The notes under the pieces were generated by a model that worked only from the letters and a program-made list of their open reading frames with translations, was not told the origin of the DNA and did not search any database. From Flavobacteriales bacterium UBA7468 (lineage in GTDB: Bacteria > Bacteroidota > Bacteroidia > Flavobacteriales_D > Crocinitomicaceae): a stretch of 64,000 nucleotides of DNA. This document shows positions 7,238 through 16,695 of the stretch, piece by piece. The stretch covers positions 62,001 to 126,000 of the forward strand of contig DLPC01000016.1 in the NCBI GenBank assembly GCA_002478565.1. Reading direction: 5' to 3'. A program made the translations under genes and the position numbers. How positions within the stretch are numbered: position 1 is the stretch's first letter; every line of letters begins with the position of its first letter.

Positions 7238-9065
7238 AAACATCTAGCCATATCAAATAGCTACAGCAGCGAAATAAGAAATCTTTGGCGGGGCTTTCGT
7301 GTTCCGTGCCTAAAATCGTTGGCGCATCTTCAAGTAATTTTTGCCAATCCACAATTTGTAAAGGATCTAGGTCTTTTTTAGCGTGCAAAATATCGATCCA
7401 AAAAGTTTGAGTTTGGTACATCCATTGTGCTTGTGGTACTGAAAAACCTTTCTTGTCTTTTCTCCAAGTAATTGCTGGGTCTAAAATATCCTGTGTTGCT
7501 ATGCGAAGTTCATACTTTGACCAACCATTCTTTATGAGTTGATCAGGACTCACATTTTCTATTGCTTTGATCAAAAACATGGCATCTGCAAAGGGTGTTC
7601 TCGATTCGATGCTGTATTGCATCGAACAGCGGTCTTCCCAGCGCAATAAGCCTTTTAATGCAGCTCCTTCTCTGTAATCCTGGAGGTGTTTTTGTAGTGA
7701 CCTAAAGCGTTTTCTCTTAGGAAGTTCAGCCTCCTTCAAATATTGTAATGCGATTTTCTTTCTTTTGAAGAATCCTCGAGTGAGCTGAGTAGGAAGCAAA
7801 CTTAAAAAGTCTAGGCTCCATTCTTTCAAAATGTATTTTTTATCAGTAGGGCTGTTGTCAAGAAAGCGCCATTCTTGGTAGAATTTATTCAGTTTGCCTT
7901 TGAAAAGAAGTTCTTTCAGATAAGTAGGATAAAATACCTGATAGCCTGCAAATAATTCATCTCCACCTTGGCCGTCTAATAATATTTTGATGCGCTGACC
8001 CGCGGCTGCTCGCATAACGGCACTTTGTGCATAGGTACTTGAAGAAAGTAGCGGAATATCTTGGTGATAGATTAAATTTTCTAGCGACGCAACGAGCCCT
8101 TCGGCAGTGACTTCTTGTTGAATCCATTTGACCTGCGTTAGGTTTACCATTTTTTCAGCCCAAGATCTTTCGTCTAGAGGTGATTGATGAACGGCAGTAA
8201 AAGCCGTGATGCCATTTGCAAGACTTTCGACAGCGGTTTTGTTTTGGATAGCTTTGGAAATGGCAAGTAAGGAACTGGAGTCGAGCCCACCTGAGAGGCA
8301 AAAACCAATTGGGACATCGGCTCTAAGTCTGCGCATGACTGCTTCATTTAAAGCTTCTCGGGTATCCACAAACGGCATATCTTGATTCCATTGATAAGGA
8401 GCGATTTTAAATTCTTGCACATTTACGGAATAGCTCAAATAATGCCCCGGTGGCAGTTCAAATATGCCTCTGAAAAATCCTTCTTCTGCTGTTTCAATTT
8501 GTGCATTGGCTAAAAAATCAGCAATTGCTTTCGGATTGACTTGCGCTTTGTAGCTCGGTATGCACAGTAAAGATTTAATTTCAGATGCAAAGCCAAAATG
8601 TGCTGGTGTATTGACATAATAAAATGGTTTGACTCCAAAAGGATCGCGAGCACAAAAAAGAGTTTGATTTTGGCGGTCAAATATGCAAAACGACCACATG
8701 CCATCGAGATGTTCTAGACAAGACGTTCCCCAAAAATGGTATGCTTGTAAAAGAACCTCGGCGTCAGAATGGGTAGTGAAAACGAGCCCTTGACCACTCA
8801 AATACTCTTTGAGTTCTAAGTAGTTGTAAATCTCGCCATTGAATACCAAACAGAAGCGGTCGTCTAAAAACATAGGTTGGTTTGCAGCAGCAGAAAGGTC
8901 TATGATAGCCAAGCGACGATGTGCCAGTCCAAGTCTTTCTTTATCAAACACTTTTAGACCTGCGCCGTCTGGTCCACGATGAGCCAATTTTAGGCTCATT
9001 TGTTCGAGTACGGAAGTGGGGAAAGTGTCTGCTTTTTTGTCAATAAGACCAGCGATACCACACAT
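7206..9065 (-). CDS. asnB: Asparagine synthase (glutamine-hydrolysing), AsnB type
   Basis: This 619-residue protein starts MCGIAGLID, so Cys2 is the class II glutamine amidotransferase nucleophile. KLAHRGPDGAG and FNGEIYNYLEL follow in the same domain. The synthetase domain carries the PP-loop FCLSGGLDSSS near residue 256. This is a full-length bifunctional enzyme converting aspartate to asparagine with glutamine and ATP. Members next to glycosyltransferases often amidate sugars or peptides of surface polymers rather than making free asparagine, which its position facing a glycan locus makes possible. Its ATG overlaps the M28 peptidase stop by one base (TAATG). Confidence 0.92.
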   Translation of the reverse strand: MCGIAGLIDKKADTFPTSVLEQMSLKLAHRGPDGAGLKVFDKERLGLAHRRLAIIDLSAAANQPMFLDDRFCLVFNGEIYNYLELKEYLSGQGLVFTTHSDAEVLLQAYHFWGTSCLEHLDGMWSFCIFDRQNQTLFCARDPFGVKPFYYVNTPAHFGFASEIKSLLCIPSYKAQVNPKAIADFLANAQIETAEEGFFRGIFELPPGHYLSYSVNVQEFKIAPYQWNQDMPFVDTREALNEAVMRRLRADVPIGFCLSGGLDSSSLLAISKAIQNKTAVESLANGITAFTAVHQSPLDERSWAEKMVNLTQVKWIQQEVTAEGLVASLENLIYHQDIPLLSSSTYAQSAVMRAAAGQRIKILLDGQGGDELFAGYQVFYPTYLKELLFKGKLNKFYQEWRFLDNSPTDKKYILKEWSLDFLSLLPTQLTRGFFKRKKIALQYLKEAELPKRKRFRSLQKHLQDYREGAALKGLLRWEDRCSMQYSIESRTPFADAMFLIKAIENVSPDQLIKNGWSKYELRIATQDILDPAITWRKDKKGFSVPQAQWMYQTQTFWIDILHAKKDLDPLQIVDWQKLLEDAPTILGTEHESPAKDFLFRCCSYLIWLDVFKLGKLPASA

Positions 9066-10435
9066 TAGGGCTGAAGATTTAAATCGAGTAAGTAAACAAA
9101 GCTGGCTATGGCTGCTGCTCCTAGTTCGAGTTCACGCTTGTTGACGGACTCAAAAACATCGCTCGGGGCGTGATGGTAATCAAAATAACGCTGTGAATCG
9201 GGTACAAATCCAAATAATGGAATGCCGGGATAGGCAGCTTTTAATGGTCCGATGTCAACGCCGCCGTAGCCCTTCTCAAAAATATGGAGGTCGTAAGAAC
9301 GTAGTTTTGGCTCAAAGCTTTGCAACAGTTGCAAGTATTGTTCAGGACCATCCAAATTGAAGCCTCTTGGCGCAAAGCCGCCGCGATCACTTTCTAGAGC
9401 GGCCACCTGATTTTCTTGGTTCGCTAAGACCCATTTGGCATATTGTTGACCTCCTTGATTGCCGTTTTCTTCATTCATAAAAAAGACCACACGGATCGTA
9501 TGTTTGGGTTGGTAACCTAATTTTTTGAGTATCCTGAGTGCCTCAAGACAATGGATCACACCAGCACCATCGTCATGGGCGCCTTCGCCGGTATCCCAAG
9601 AATCAAGGTGCCCGCCGATCGTAATTACCTGATCTGGAAAAAGGCTTCCTTTGATTTCAGCCATGACATTAAACGAATTGGCATCCGGAAAATCGCGACA
9701 GTCCATTTCTAAGTAAAATTGTACACTTCCTTTTTGAAGCGCAGCTGAGAGGGCATTGGCGTCATTGGTAGAGAGCGCTGCAGCAGGAATTTTGTTTACG
9801 TCATTTTCATAGTGCATAGAGCCGGTGTGCGGATGTGCATCTTGAGGAAGACCTAAAGAACGAATCAAAACTGCTTTGGCCCCGAGTTTACCAGCTTCAA
9901 CAGCACCATTTCCACGAATTGCGTAGCAGGCTCCATAGGCTTTAAATGTCTGAATTTGGGATGCGTCCATGGCTTGGTTCAAAAAGACTATTTTTCCTTC
10001 AATATCTTTTGGTTTGGCTTTTTGGAGGTCTGAAAGTTGCTTGAATTCAATGACTTCAGCTTGAAGAAGACCATTAGTACCAATTGATCCACCTAAAGCT
10101 AGCAAGTGTACTTTGGTGAGATCACCATCATGAGTCCTAAACCAACCGCTTTCAGTTGTTCCACGCTCCCAATGAGGAACGGTGATAGCCTGCTTTGTGA
10201 CACGATCAAAATTATAGGACTTCATTTTTTCGTAACTCCAGTTGACTGCCATTTCAGCCTGGGCAGAGCCTGAGAGTCTTGGGCCAATTTGCTTACAGAG
10301 TTGTCTTAAATCTTCGTAGGCAGCGCCTCTGAGTAGGGCTTCGTCATAAATTTGGCGAATCATAGTGCTGTCTTGAGCTGAAAGGTAGAAACTCAAGCCC
10401 CCAAGAAGCAAAGCTGGAATTAACTTCAATAACAT
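9065..10435 (-). CDS. M28 family zinc metallopeptidase, exported
   Basis: The protein has 456 residues from the ATG at 10433-10435, chosen because MLLKLIPALLLGGLSFYLSAQ is a clean signal peptide; upstream in-frame codons lie in the promoter region. A PA domain (about 130-250) precedes the M28 catalytic domain. Co-catalytic zinc ligands are visible in GGHLDSWDTGEGAHDDGAG (about 273-290) and FFMNEENGNQGG (about 316-327). It probably degrades peptides outside the cytoplasm as an aminopeptidase or carboxypeptidase. It is coupled to asnB by a one-base overlap and divergent from ychF. Confidence 0.9.
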   Translation of the reverse strand: MLLKLIPALLLGGLSFYLSAQDSTMIRQIYDEALLRGAAYEDLRQLCKQIGPRLSGSAQAEMAVNWSYEKMKSYNFDRVTKQAITVPHWERGTTESGWFRTHDGDLTKVHLLALGGSIGTNGLLQAEVIEFKQLSDLQKAKPKDIEGKIVFLNQAMDASQIQTFKAYGACYAIRGNGAVEAGKLGAKAVLIRSLGLPQDAHPHTGSMHYENDVNKIPAAALSTNDANALSAALQKGSVQFYLEMDCRDFPDANSFNVMAEIKGSLFPDQVITIGGHLDSWDTGEGAHDDGAGVIHCLEALRILKKLGYQPKHTIRVVFFMNEENGNQGGQQYAKWVLANQENQVAALESDRGGFAPRGFNLDGPEQYLQLLQSFEPKLRSYDLHIFEKGYGGVDIGPLKAAYPGIPLFGFVPDSQRYFDYHHAPSDVFESVNKRELELGAAAIASFVYLLDLNLQP

Positions 10436-10489
10436 GAACAGAATTTGGGTAAAAATACCAATTTCCGCCAAACACAGCTTGCTTTTGGC

Positions 10490-10497
10490 TATCTTTG
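10490..10497 (+). promoter_or_regulatory. -7 box TATCTTTG for ychF
   Basis: A perfect TAnnTTTG match lies 24 nt before the ychF ATG. No clear TTG is seen at the -33 position. It would drive the ychF-fahA-rel operon. Confidence 0.5.
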
Positions 10498-10521
10498 CAC
10501 CTGATCTAACAAAACAATATA

Positions 10522-11619
10522 ATGGCTTTAAAATGCGGTATCGTAGGCTTACCAAACGTCGGTAAATCCACATTATTTAACTGTTTGTCTAATGCAAAGG
10601 CACAATCGGCGAACTTTCCTTTTTGTACAATTGAACCCAACCTCGGTACCATTTCGGTTCCCGATCCACGTCTTGAAAAACTAGAAGCAATCGTCAATCC
10701 TGAGCGCGTTGTCCCGACTACTATGGAAATCGTTGACATTGCTGGCTTGGTGAAAGGTGCTTCTAAAGGAGAGGGTTTGGGCAACCAATTCTTAGCCAAT
10801 ATCCGCGAAACCGATGCCATTTTACATGTTTTGCGTTGCTTTGACGACGGCAATATTATCCACGTAGATGGCAGTGTTGACCCTATTCGTGACAAAGAAA
10901 TCATCGACATCGAATTGCAACTCAAAGATCTCGATACCATCGAAAAGAAAATTCAAAGTTTGGCACGCATCATTAAGTCAGGAGACAAAGAGGCCATCAA
11001 AGAAAACGAATTGGCTTTGCAAATCAAAGCTGGTCTTGAGCAAGGTAAATCAGTAAGAGGATTAGGATTCTCCCAAGAAGAGATGGACCTCATTCATTCT
11101 TTTAACCTCATTACATCCAAACCCGTCATGTATGTTTGCAATGTCGATGAGGCTTCGGTCAAAACTGGCAATGCGCATGTGACGCGTGTCAAAGAAGCTG
11201 TTGCAGCTGAAAATGCTGAAGTTCTGATTATTGGCGCCAAAATAGAAGCAGATATTACTGAGCTTGAAACCTATGACGAACGTCAAATGTTTTTAGAAGA
11301 ACTCGGATTGGAAGAGCCCGGCGTCAACCGACTCATCAGACAGGCCTATCACTTACTCAATCTACAAACCTATTTTACAGCAGGTGTCAAAGAAGTAAGA
11401 GCCTGGACCATTCGCAAAGGCATGACTGCTCCTCAAGCCGCGGGCGTGATTCACTCTGACTTCGAAAAAGGATTTATCCGCGCCGAAGTCATGAAATACA
11501 ACGATTACATTACGCTAGGTTCTGAAAGTGCGGTCAAAGAGGCTGGTAAATTCAAAGTAGAAGGAAAAGAATATGTCGTAGAAGATGGCGATATTATGCA
11601 CTTCCGATTCAATGTCTAA
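10522..11619 (+). CDS. ychF: YchF/OLA1-family redox-regulated ATPase
   Basis: This 365-residue protein matches the usual YchF length. The G domain begins GIVGLPNVGKST, with G3 DIAGLVKGASKGEG; the G4 site reads CNVDEASV in place of NKxD, fitting the family's preference for ATP over GTP. A coiled-coil insert (about 130-200) and a C-terminal TGS domain (about 280-363, AGVIHSDFEKGFIRAE) follow. YchF binds ribosomes and is linked to translation and stress responses. It heads an operon with fumarylacetoacetase 16 nt downstream. Confidence 0.97.
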   Translation: MALKCGIVGLPNVGKSTLFNCLSNAKAQSANFPFCTIEPNLGTISVPDPRLEKLEAIVNPERVVPTTMEIVDIAGLVKGASKGEGLGNQFLANIRETDAILHVLRCFDDGNIIHVDGSVDPIRDKEIIDIELQLKDLDTIEKKIQSLARIIKSGDKEAIKENELALQIKAGLEQGKSVRGLGFSQEEMDLIHSFNLITSKPVMYVCNVDEASVKTGNAHVTRVKEAVAAENAEVLIIGAKIEADITELETYDERQMFLEELGLEEPGVNRLIRQAYHLLNLQTYFTAGVKEVRAWTIRKGMTAPQAAGVIHSDFEKGFIRAEVMKYNDYITLGSESAVKEAGKFKVEGKEYVVEDGDIMHFRFNV

Positions 11620-11635
11620 ACTGTAATTATTTTTT

Positions 11636-12913
11636 ATGCAAATCACAGCCAATCAAGCGCATTTAAAATCTTGGGTAGAAGTACCCGCTCATTCGGATTT
11701 TCCTATTCAAAACCTGCCATTCGGCGTAGTGAGTGAATGCAGCAGCCCAACGCAAAAATTTGTTGCGGTTCGCATTGGTGATCACGTGCTGAATTTGGCA
11801 GCTATGGCTGAATACGGTTATTTTGACGATTTAGTCTTTTCGCAACAAGATTTCCAACAGGATTACCTCAATCCGATGATGAAACACGGGAAAATGGCTG
11901 TTCGCGCTTTGCGCAATCGAATTTCAGAGCTATTGCTCGACATTAATAATTCTTTTAGGCTCCAGCAAGAACAACACGTGGCCTTGATTCCAGTGAGTGC
12001 AGTAGAGACGCACATGCCTGTTCAAATTGGCGATTACACCGATTTTTATTCCTCAAAGGAACATGCCACTAATGTTGGGATGATGTTCCGAGATCCAGCC
12101 AATGCTTTGTTGCCCAACTGGCTCTGGATTCCGGTGGGTTATCACGGCAGGGCTTCTTCAGTCATTGCATCTGGTCAAGACGTTTATCGACCAAAAGGGC
12201 AAATCAAACCCGATGACAACGCAGATCCTATCTACGCGCCATCACGACAAATCGATTTTGAGCTCGAAATGGGCTTTATCACTTTTGATGGCAAACCATT
12301 AGGGCAACAAATTACAACTGCAGAAGCCGAAGACCATATCTTTGGCTTGTGTTTGTTCAACGATTGGTCCGCAAGAGATATTCAAAAATGGGAATACGTA
12401 CCTTTAGGGCCATTTTTAGCGAAGAACTTTGCCTCTTCGATGTCTTGCTGGATCGTGACTTTAGATGCGCTTCAACCATTTGCCACAGCAACGCCAGCAC
12501 AACATCCTGAGGTGCTTTCGTATCTCAAATTTGAAGGCAATAAATCTTACGACATTCAATTAGAAGTTGCCATCGAAATACCGCAGCATCCTGAAAAAAT
12601 TGTTTCAAAGTCCAATTTCAAATATATGTATTGGAACATGGCGCAGCAGCTAGCGCACCATACAGTAAATGGTTGTAATATCCGTTGTGGAGACCTCATG
12701 GGCTCGGGTACAATTTCTGGCCCTACACCAGATTCATACGGTTCAATGTTAGAGCTTGCTTGGAAGGGCACCCAACCCATTCAAATGCCAGATGGCTCTG
12801 AGCGTCGCTTTATTCAGGATCACGACACCGTCATCATGCGCGGTTATTGTGAAAATAATGGCATCAAAATTGGTTTTGGAGAAGTCAAATCAAAATTACT
12901 TCCAAGTCTATAA
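11636..12913 (+). CDS. fahA: Fumarylacetoacetase
   Basis: This 425-residue protein has the SH3-like N-terminal domain and the FAH catalytic domain. Metal and substrate motifs are visible: GDYTDFYSSKEHATNVG (about 125-141, metal Asp and catalytic His), FELEMGF (about 203) and LFNDWSARDIQKWEYVPLG (about 238-256). It hydrolyses 4-fumarylacetoacetate to fumarate and acetoacetate, the last step of tyrosine/homogentisate catabolism. No other gene of that pathway is in the window. Its stop codon overlaps the rel start by one base (TAATG). Confidence 0.95.
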   Translation: MQITANQAHLKSWVEVPAHSDFPIQNLPFGVVSECSSPTQKFVAVRIGDHVLNLAAMAEYGYFDDLVFSQQDFQQDYLNPMMKHGKMAVRALRNRISELLLDINNSFRLQQEQHVALIPVSAVETHMPVQIGDYTDFYSSKEHATNVGMMFRDPANALLPNWLWIPVGYHGRASSVIASGQDVYRPKGQIKPDDNADPIYAPSRQIDFELEMGFITFDGKPLGQQITTAEAEDHIFGLCLFNDWSARDIQKWEYVPLGPFLAKNFASSMSCWIVTLDALQPFATATPAQHPEVLSYLKFEGNKSYDIQLEVAIEIPQHPEKIVSKSNFKYMYWNMAQQLAHHTVNGCNIRCGDLMGSGTISGPTPDSYGSMLELAWKGTQPIQMPDGSERRFIQDHDTVIMRGYCENNGIKIGFGEVKSKLLPSL

Positions 12914-15156
12914 TGCAATACGACGGCAGCGGCCATATCGACCTTGAACAAGAACGCATAGAGATCCTCAATGCTTTTAAAGGATTGTTGCGTGCCACCA
13001 AAGATCGTAGTCGGGAAGAAACCAAACTGATTCGCAAAGCTTTTGATATCGCACTCGATGCCCACAAAGACATGCGCCGAAAGTCTGGTGAGCCCTATAT
13101 TTATCACCCGATTTCAGTAGCCAAAATTTGTGCTGAAGAAATGGGCCTAGAACCCACTGCCATTGTTTGTGCTCTTCTGCATGATACCGTGGAGGACACG
13201 CATCTTACGCTCCAAGATATCGAGGATCTTTTTGGCCCTACAGTCAGAAAAATTATCGATGGTCTCACCAAAATTCCAGAGGTATTTGATGAAAACACCT
13301 CTATCCAAGCCGAGAATTTTAGAAAAATGATCCTCACTATCTCTGATGACTTCAGGGTGGTCTTGATCAAGCTCGCCGATCGCTTGCACAACATGCGTAC
13401 CTTGCAAAGCATGAAGCCAGAAAAGCAACTTAAAATTGCCTCTGAAACCAAATTTCTTTATGCACCTTTAGCGCATCGCTTAGGTCTTTATCCGATTAAA
13501 TCTGAGCTAGAAGACCTCTCCATGAAATATTGCGAGGCAGATGTCTACCGAGAAATAGAGGCTAAATTGAAGTCTACGCAAGATGTCAGAAACCGCTTTA
13601 TTCGCCGTTTTGTCGCACCAATAAGAGAAGCGCTGCAAGAACAAGGGTATCAATTTGAAATCAAGGCCAGGACCAAATCAATTTCATCGATTTGGCGCAA
13701 AATGCAAACCAAAGACATCCCGTTTGAAGAGGTCTTTGATGTTTTTGCACTTCGTATTATTTTGGATACGCCTCCCGATCGCGAAAAATCCGATTGTTGG
13801 CGTGTTTACTCTGTAGTGACGGACTTCTATCAACCAAGTCCAGAACGCTTGCGTGACTGGGTTTCCACGCCCAGAGCCAATGGTTATGAGTCTTTGCACA
13901 CAACAGTTATGTCACCACAGGGCAGGTGGGTAGAGGTGCAAATTCGCAGCGAACGCATGGACGACATCGCAGAACACGGACTTGCTGCTCATTACAAATA
14001 CAAGGAATCTAAAACGGAAGAAAACAAATTTGACCGCTGGATTGCCGAAATTCGTGAGCTTCTCGACAACCCTGATGCCAGTGCACTCGATTTTGTCAAT
14101 GACTTCAAGCTCAATCTTTTCAACGACGAAATTTACGTCTTTACACCAAAAGGTGAATTACGCGTATTACCTACAGGTTCTACGATTCTGGACTTTGCCT
14201 ACGACATTCATACTGAGATCGGTAACCATTGTATTGGTGCGAAGGTCAATAACAGGTTGGTGCCACTCAGTTATCAATTGCAAAACGGCGATCAACTTGA
14301 AATCCTCACATCCAAGAAGCAAAAGCCCAATGATGAATGGTTACGTTTTGTCGTATCGGCCAAAGCCAAGCAACGCATCAAGCAGGCGCTGAACGAAGAG
14401 AGAAAAGTAATAGCTGCTGATGGCAAGGAAATTCTTGAGCGCAAGTTCAAGCAATTTGGTATACACATGTCAGCAGAAAATATCAGGGCGCTTGAAAGAC
14501 ATTTTCATCTAGATTCTGCCAGCACTTTATATTATAAAATTGCTAAAGGTAAACTCGATTTAGCCCAACTTCGCGAACTCAATATCCAGCAAGGGGCTAT
14601 CGTTTTAGAGCGCAAAATTCGTTCGAAAAAAATCAAGGGCTCAGACGATAGTTTGTTGCATGAAGGGATCAACACCGATACTGATACAATCATCATAGGT
14701 GAAGATTTCAAAGGATTTGATTACACATTAGCAAAATGCTGTAGTCCAATACCGGGCGATGGCATCTTTGGCTTTATAACCATTTCAAGTGGCATCAAAA
14801 TTCACCGTTTCAACTGCCCGAACGCTATGCACTTGCTTTCTAAGCTCGCTTATCGTTGTTTAAAAGCTACTTGGCAAAGCAGCGCTTTAGTAGAGCGGGT
14901 TGCAGCAATTCGCATTATTGGTATTGATCAATTAGGACTTGTAAACCGCTTGACCGAAATTATTTCAAGACAGAATAACATCAATATGAAAAGTATTTCC
15001 TTTGAAACCAATGATGGTGTTTTTGAAGGACGCATCAAAGTATTGGTTTATGACACCGCACAGCTAGAACAACTTACAAGAAAATTTGAACAAGTTGAGG
15101 GTGTTAAGAGCGTAACACGTTGGGATGCCGCAGTCGACAACGAAGAATTGAGCTAA
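12913..15156 (+). CDS. rel: Bifunctional (p)ppGpp synthetase/hydrolase (RelA/SpoT homologue)
   Basis: This 747-residue protein has the full long-RSH layout. The hydrolase HD domain keeps the intact HDTVED motif at 90-95, so hydrolysis should be active. The synthetase domain has RLRDW at 312-316, a basic variant of the RxKD signature of bifunctional enzymes rather than the acidic ExDD of monofunctional RelA, followed by ANGYESLH. A TGS domain lies at about 405-466, and a C-terminal ACT domain at about 665-745. It controls the stringent response in the cytoplasm. It is translationally coupled to fahA, and its last 4 nt overlap the convergent OstA-like gene. Confidence 0.96.
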   Translation: MQYDGSGHIDLEQERIEILNAFKGLLRATKDRSREETKLIRKAFDIALDAHKDMRRKSGEPYIYHPISVAKICAEEMGLEPTAIVCALLHDTVEDTHLTLQDIEDLFGPTVRKIIDGLTKIPEVFDENTSIQAENFRKMILTISDDFRVVLIKLADRLHNMRTLQSMKPEKQLKIASETKFLYAPLAHRLGLYPIKSELEDLSMKYCEADVYREIEAKLKSTQDVRNRFIRRFVAPIREALQEQGYQFEIKARTKSISSIWRKMQTKDIPFEEVFDVFALRIILDTPPDREKSDCWRVYSVVTDFYQPSPERLRDWVSTPRANGYESLHTTVMSPQGRWVEVQIRSERMDDIAEHGLAAHYKYKESKTEENKFDRWIAEIRELLDNPDASALDFVNDFKLNLFNDEIYVFTPKGELRVLPTGSTILDFAYDIHTEIGNHCIGAKVNNRLVPLSYQLQNGDQLEILTSKKQKPNDEWLRFVVSAKAKQRIKQALNEERKVIAADGKEILERKFKQFGIHMSAENIRALERHFHLDSASTLYYKIAKGKLDLAQLRELNIQQGAIVLERKIRSKKIKGSDDSLLHEGINTDTDTIIIGEDFKGFDYTLAKCCSPIPGDGIFGFITISSGIKIHRFNCPNAMHLLSKLAYRCLKATWQSSALVERVAAIRIIGIDQLGLVNRLTEIISRQNNINMKSISFETNDGVFEGRIKVLVYDTAQLEQLTRKFEQVEGVKSVTRWDAAVDNEELS

Positions 15157-16694
15157 GGATGCTCACTTCTTAGATCGGATACTTTTAAAGGTCTTATTTT
15201 AGGATTCCATGAAAAGTTCTTGATCCATTTTTCTTTAGGATCTATTTGCTGCATTGGATAAAAAATTCCTTCTGGCTGGTCAAAATAAGTAATACTCATC
15301 ACCTCTTTAGCTTCAATTGAAACTTCTAAATGATCTGCGAACAAGCGATTGAGCCCCTCTCTTTGAACCTGAATGGTGGTGTCATTGAGTTGTTTTTTTG
15401 ATTCCGGATAAAAAATGGTCCAAGCTTGGCCTAGTGCCTCGACTAAATTTATATTCCCCGAACTGTCAAAATGTGCAATGAGTTCTGTTGCAGCTAATTG
15501 GTTGTAAAGACTATCTTTTTGAAGTTCCATGAGGATACTCGCTCGGTCCTTTAAATAAATTTGTTGAATAGTGCTGTCTTTGAGCCAGATGCGTGCAGTA
15601 TCCGCTTTTAATTCAGCTGAATTTGTCCAAAGAATAGGTCTTTCTTGCAATATGAATTCTTGCGATTTCAGTTCGTATTTTGCAAAATCTGCCTTTCCTT
15701 GTAATTGTGGGTGAATAAATTTAAAATCTCGATAAGCAGTTATGTACTTATTGTTGTTTGAGCTATCTCGTTCTAGGTAAAGGGTGTCAGCGCTCCAGTA
15801 AAGCGTATCTTTTTCAAGTACTTGGAAGCCAAGTGCTTCACCGGTAATGTAACCCTTGTGGCGGGTGTCAGATAGTAGGGCTCGCTTTCCGAGTAAAGCA
15901 AATTGTTCTTGCGTATCCTTGTAAAATACATTGCCAAAGGCCTCGTAATCGTTTTTCTTGGTGTTGATAAAAAGTGTGTCGCCTTTGATCAGGTGTTGTT
16001 GATGAAATATTTCGGCTTGCTTGTAAAGTTTGCCATATTCGTCCTGTACGTGAAACCAGCCTTTTTGACAAAAAATGCGCACGGTGTCATTGCTAAGTTG
16101 GGCATTGCCCAAGAAATAGAGTTTTTGTTGTTCGTAGGCAAATTGCAAGGTATCTGCTTTGACGTCAAGTTTGCCTTTCTTATAATGAACTTTACCACTA
16201 AAGAAAAACGAGCCGTTACCCGGATAAAAATACCCACGCTGACAAACGATTGATTCGTCTGAAACGATCGATTCAATTTTGCCGGCGCTTCTAAAAATGG
16301 CTCTGCCGCGCTTGGCATCATAATCCATGGAATCTGCGCTCATTTTATAGGCGTTGTCTCGGGCCTTGACATGCCCCCAAAGTTTGGCATATTTGAGACT
16401 TTCGTTGTAATAAATTGAATCTGCATAAAGGTTAATGCCATTCTTTTGAATATGCACATTACCATATGCTCTTACGGCTTTTCCGGGCTCATTATAATGA
16501 GCTGAATCGCAATACATGGTATTGCCTTGATAAGTAAAACTTACTGTACCAACAAGGCGGTGTATGCCATTTTGGATGGCATATATTTTTTCAGTTCCTG
16601 GTAGTAATTGGAGCGTACCTTGACTCAATAAAGTTCCCCAACAAACAAATGCCATCAGTAAGAAAGCAAAACGCATTGGGGAATTTTGTGTCAT
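15153..16694 (-). CDS. OstA/LptA-like LPS-transport domain protein, exported
   Basis: The protein has 513 residues from the ATG at 16692-16694 (MTQNSPMRFAFLLMAFVCWG), one base after the purA stop; a start at the internal MRFAFLL is possible. A signal peptide is followed by repeated short beta-strand segments (CDSAHYNEPGKAVRAYGNVH, YADSIYYNESLKYAKLWGHV, SADSMDYDAKRGRAIFRSAG) typical of OstA/LptA jellyroll folds. It is far longer than E. coli LptA (about 185 residues), as usual for Bacteroidota homologues. It probably helps carry LPS across the periplasm. It is last in the fur-STAS-purA operon. Confidence 0.82.
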   Translation of the reverse strand: MTQNSPMRFAFLLMAFVCWGTLLSQGTLQLLPGTEKIYAIQNGIHRLVGTVSFTYQGNTMYCDSAHYNEPGKAVRAYGNVHIQKNGINLYADSIYYNESLKYAKLWGHVKARDNAYKMSADSMDYDAKRGRAIFRSAGKIESIVSDESIVCQRGYFYPGNGSFFFSGKVHYKKGKLDVKADTLQFAYEQQKLYFLGNAQLSNDTVRIFCQKGWFHVQDEYGKLYKQAEIFHQQHLIKGDTLFINTKKNDYEAFGNVFYKDTQEQFALLGKRALLSDTRHKGYITGEALGFQVLEKDTLYWSADTLYLERDSSNNNKYITAYRDFKFIHPQLQGKADFAKYELKSQEFILQERPILWTNSAELKADTARIWLKDSTIQQIYLKDRASILMELQKDSLYNQLAATELIAHFDSSGNINLVEALGQAWTIFYPESKKQLNDTTIQVQREGLNRLFADHLEVSIEAKEVMSITYFDQPEGIFYPMQQIDPKEKWIKNFSWNPKIRPLKVSDLRSEHP

Positions 16695-16695
16695 G

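Noticed and set aside
10506..10940. Open frame of 144 codons antisense to ychF
   Set aside because: It lies fully inside the strongly conserved ychF gene and has no recognisable protein features; it reflects codon use of ychF.
13104..13451. Open frame of 115 codons antisense to rel
   Set aside because: It overlaps the conserved HD domain of rel, has no promoter, and its residue mix is typical of a shadow frame.
15903..16253. Open frame of 116 codons antisense to the OstA-like gene
   Set aside because: It is rich in hydrophobic residues only because it is read against the repetitive beta-strand codons of the OstA-like gene; no promoter or homology is evident.
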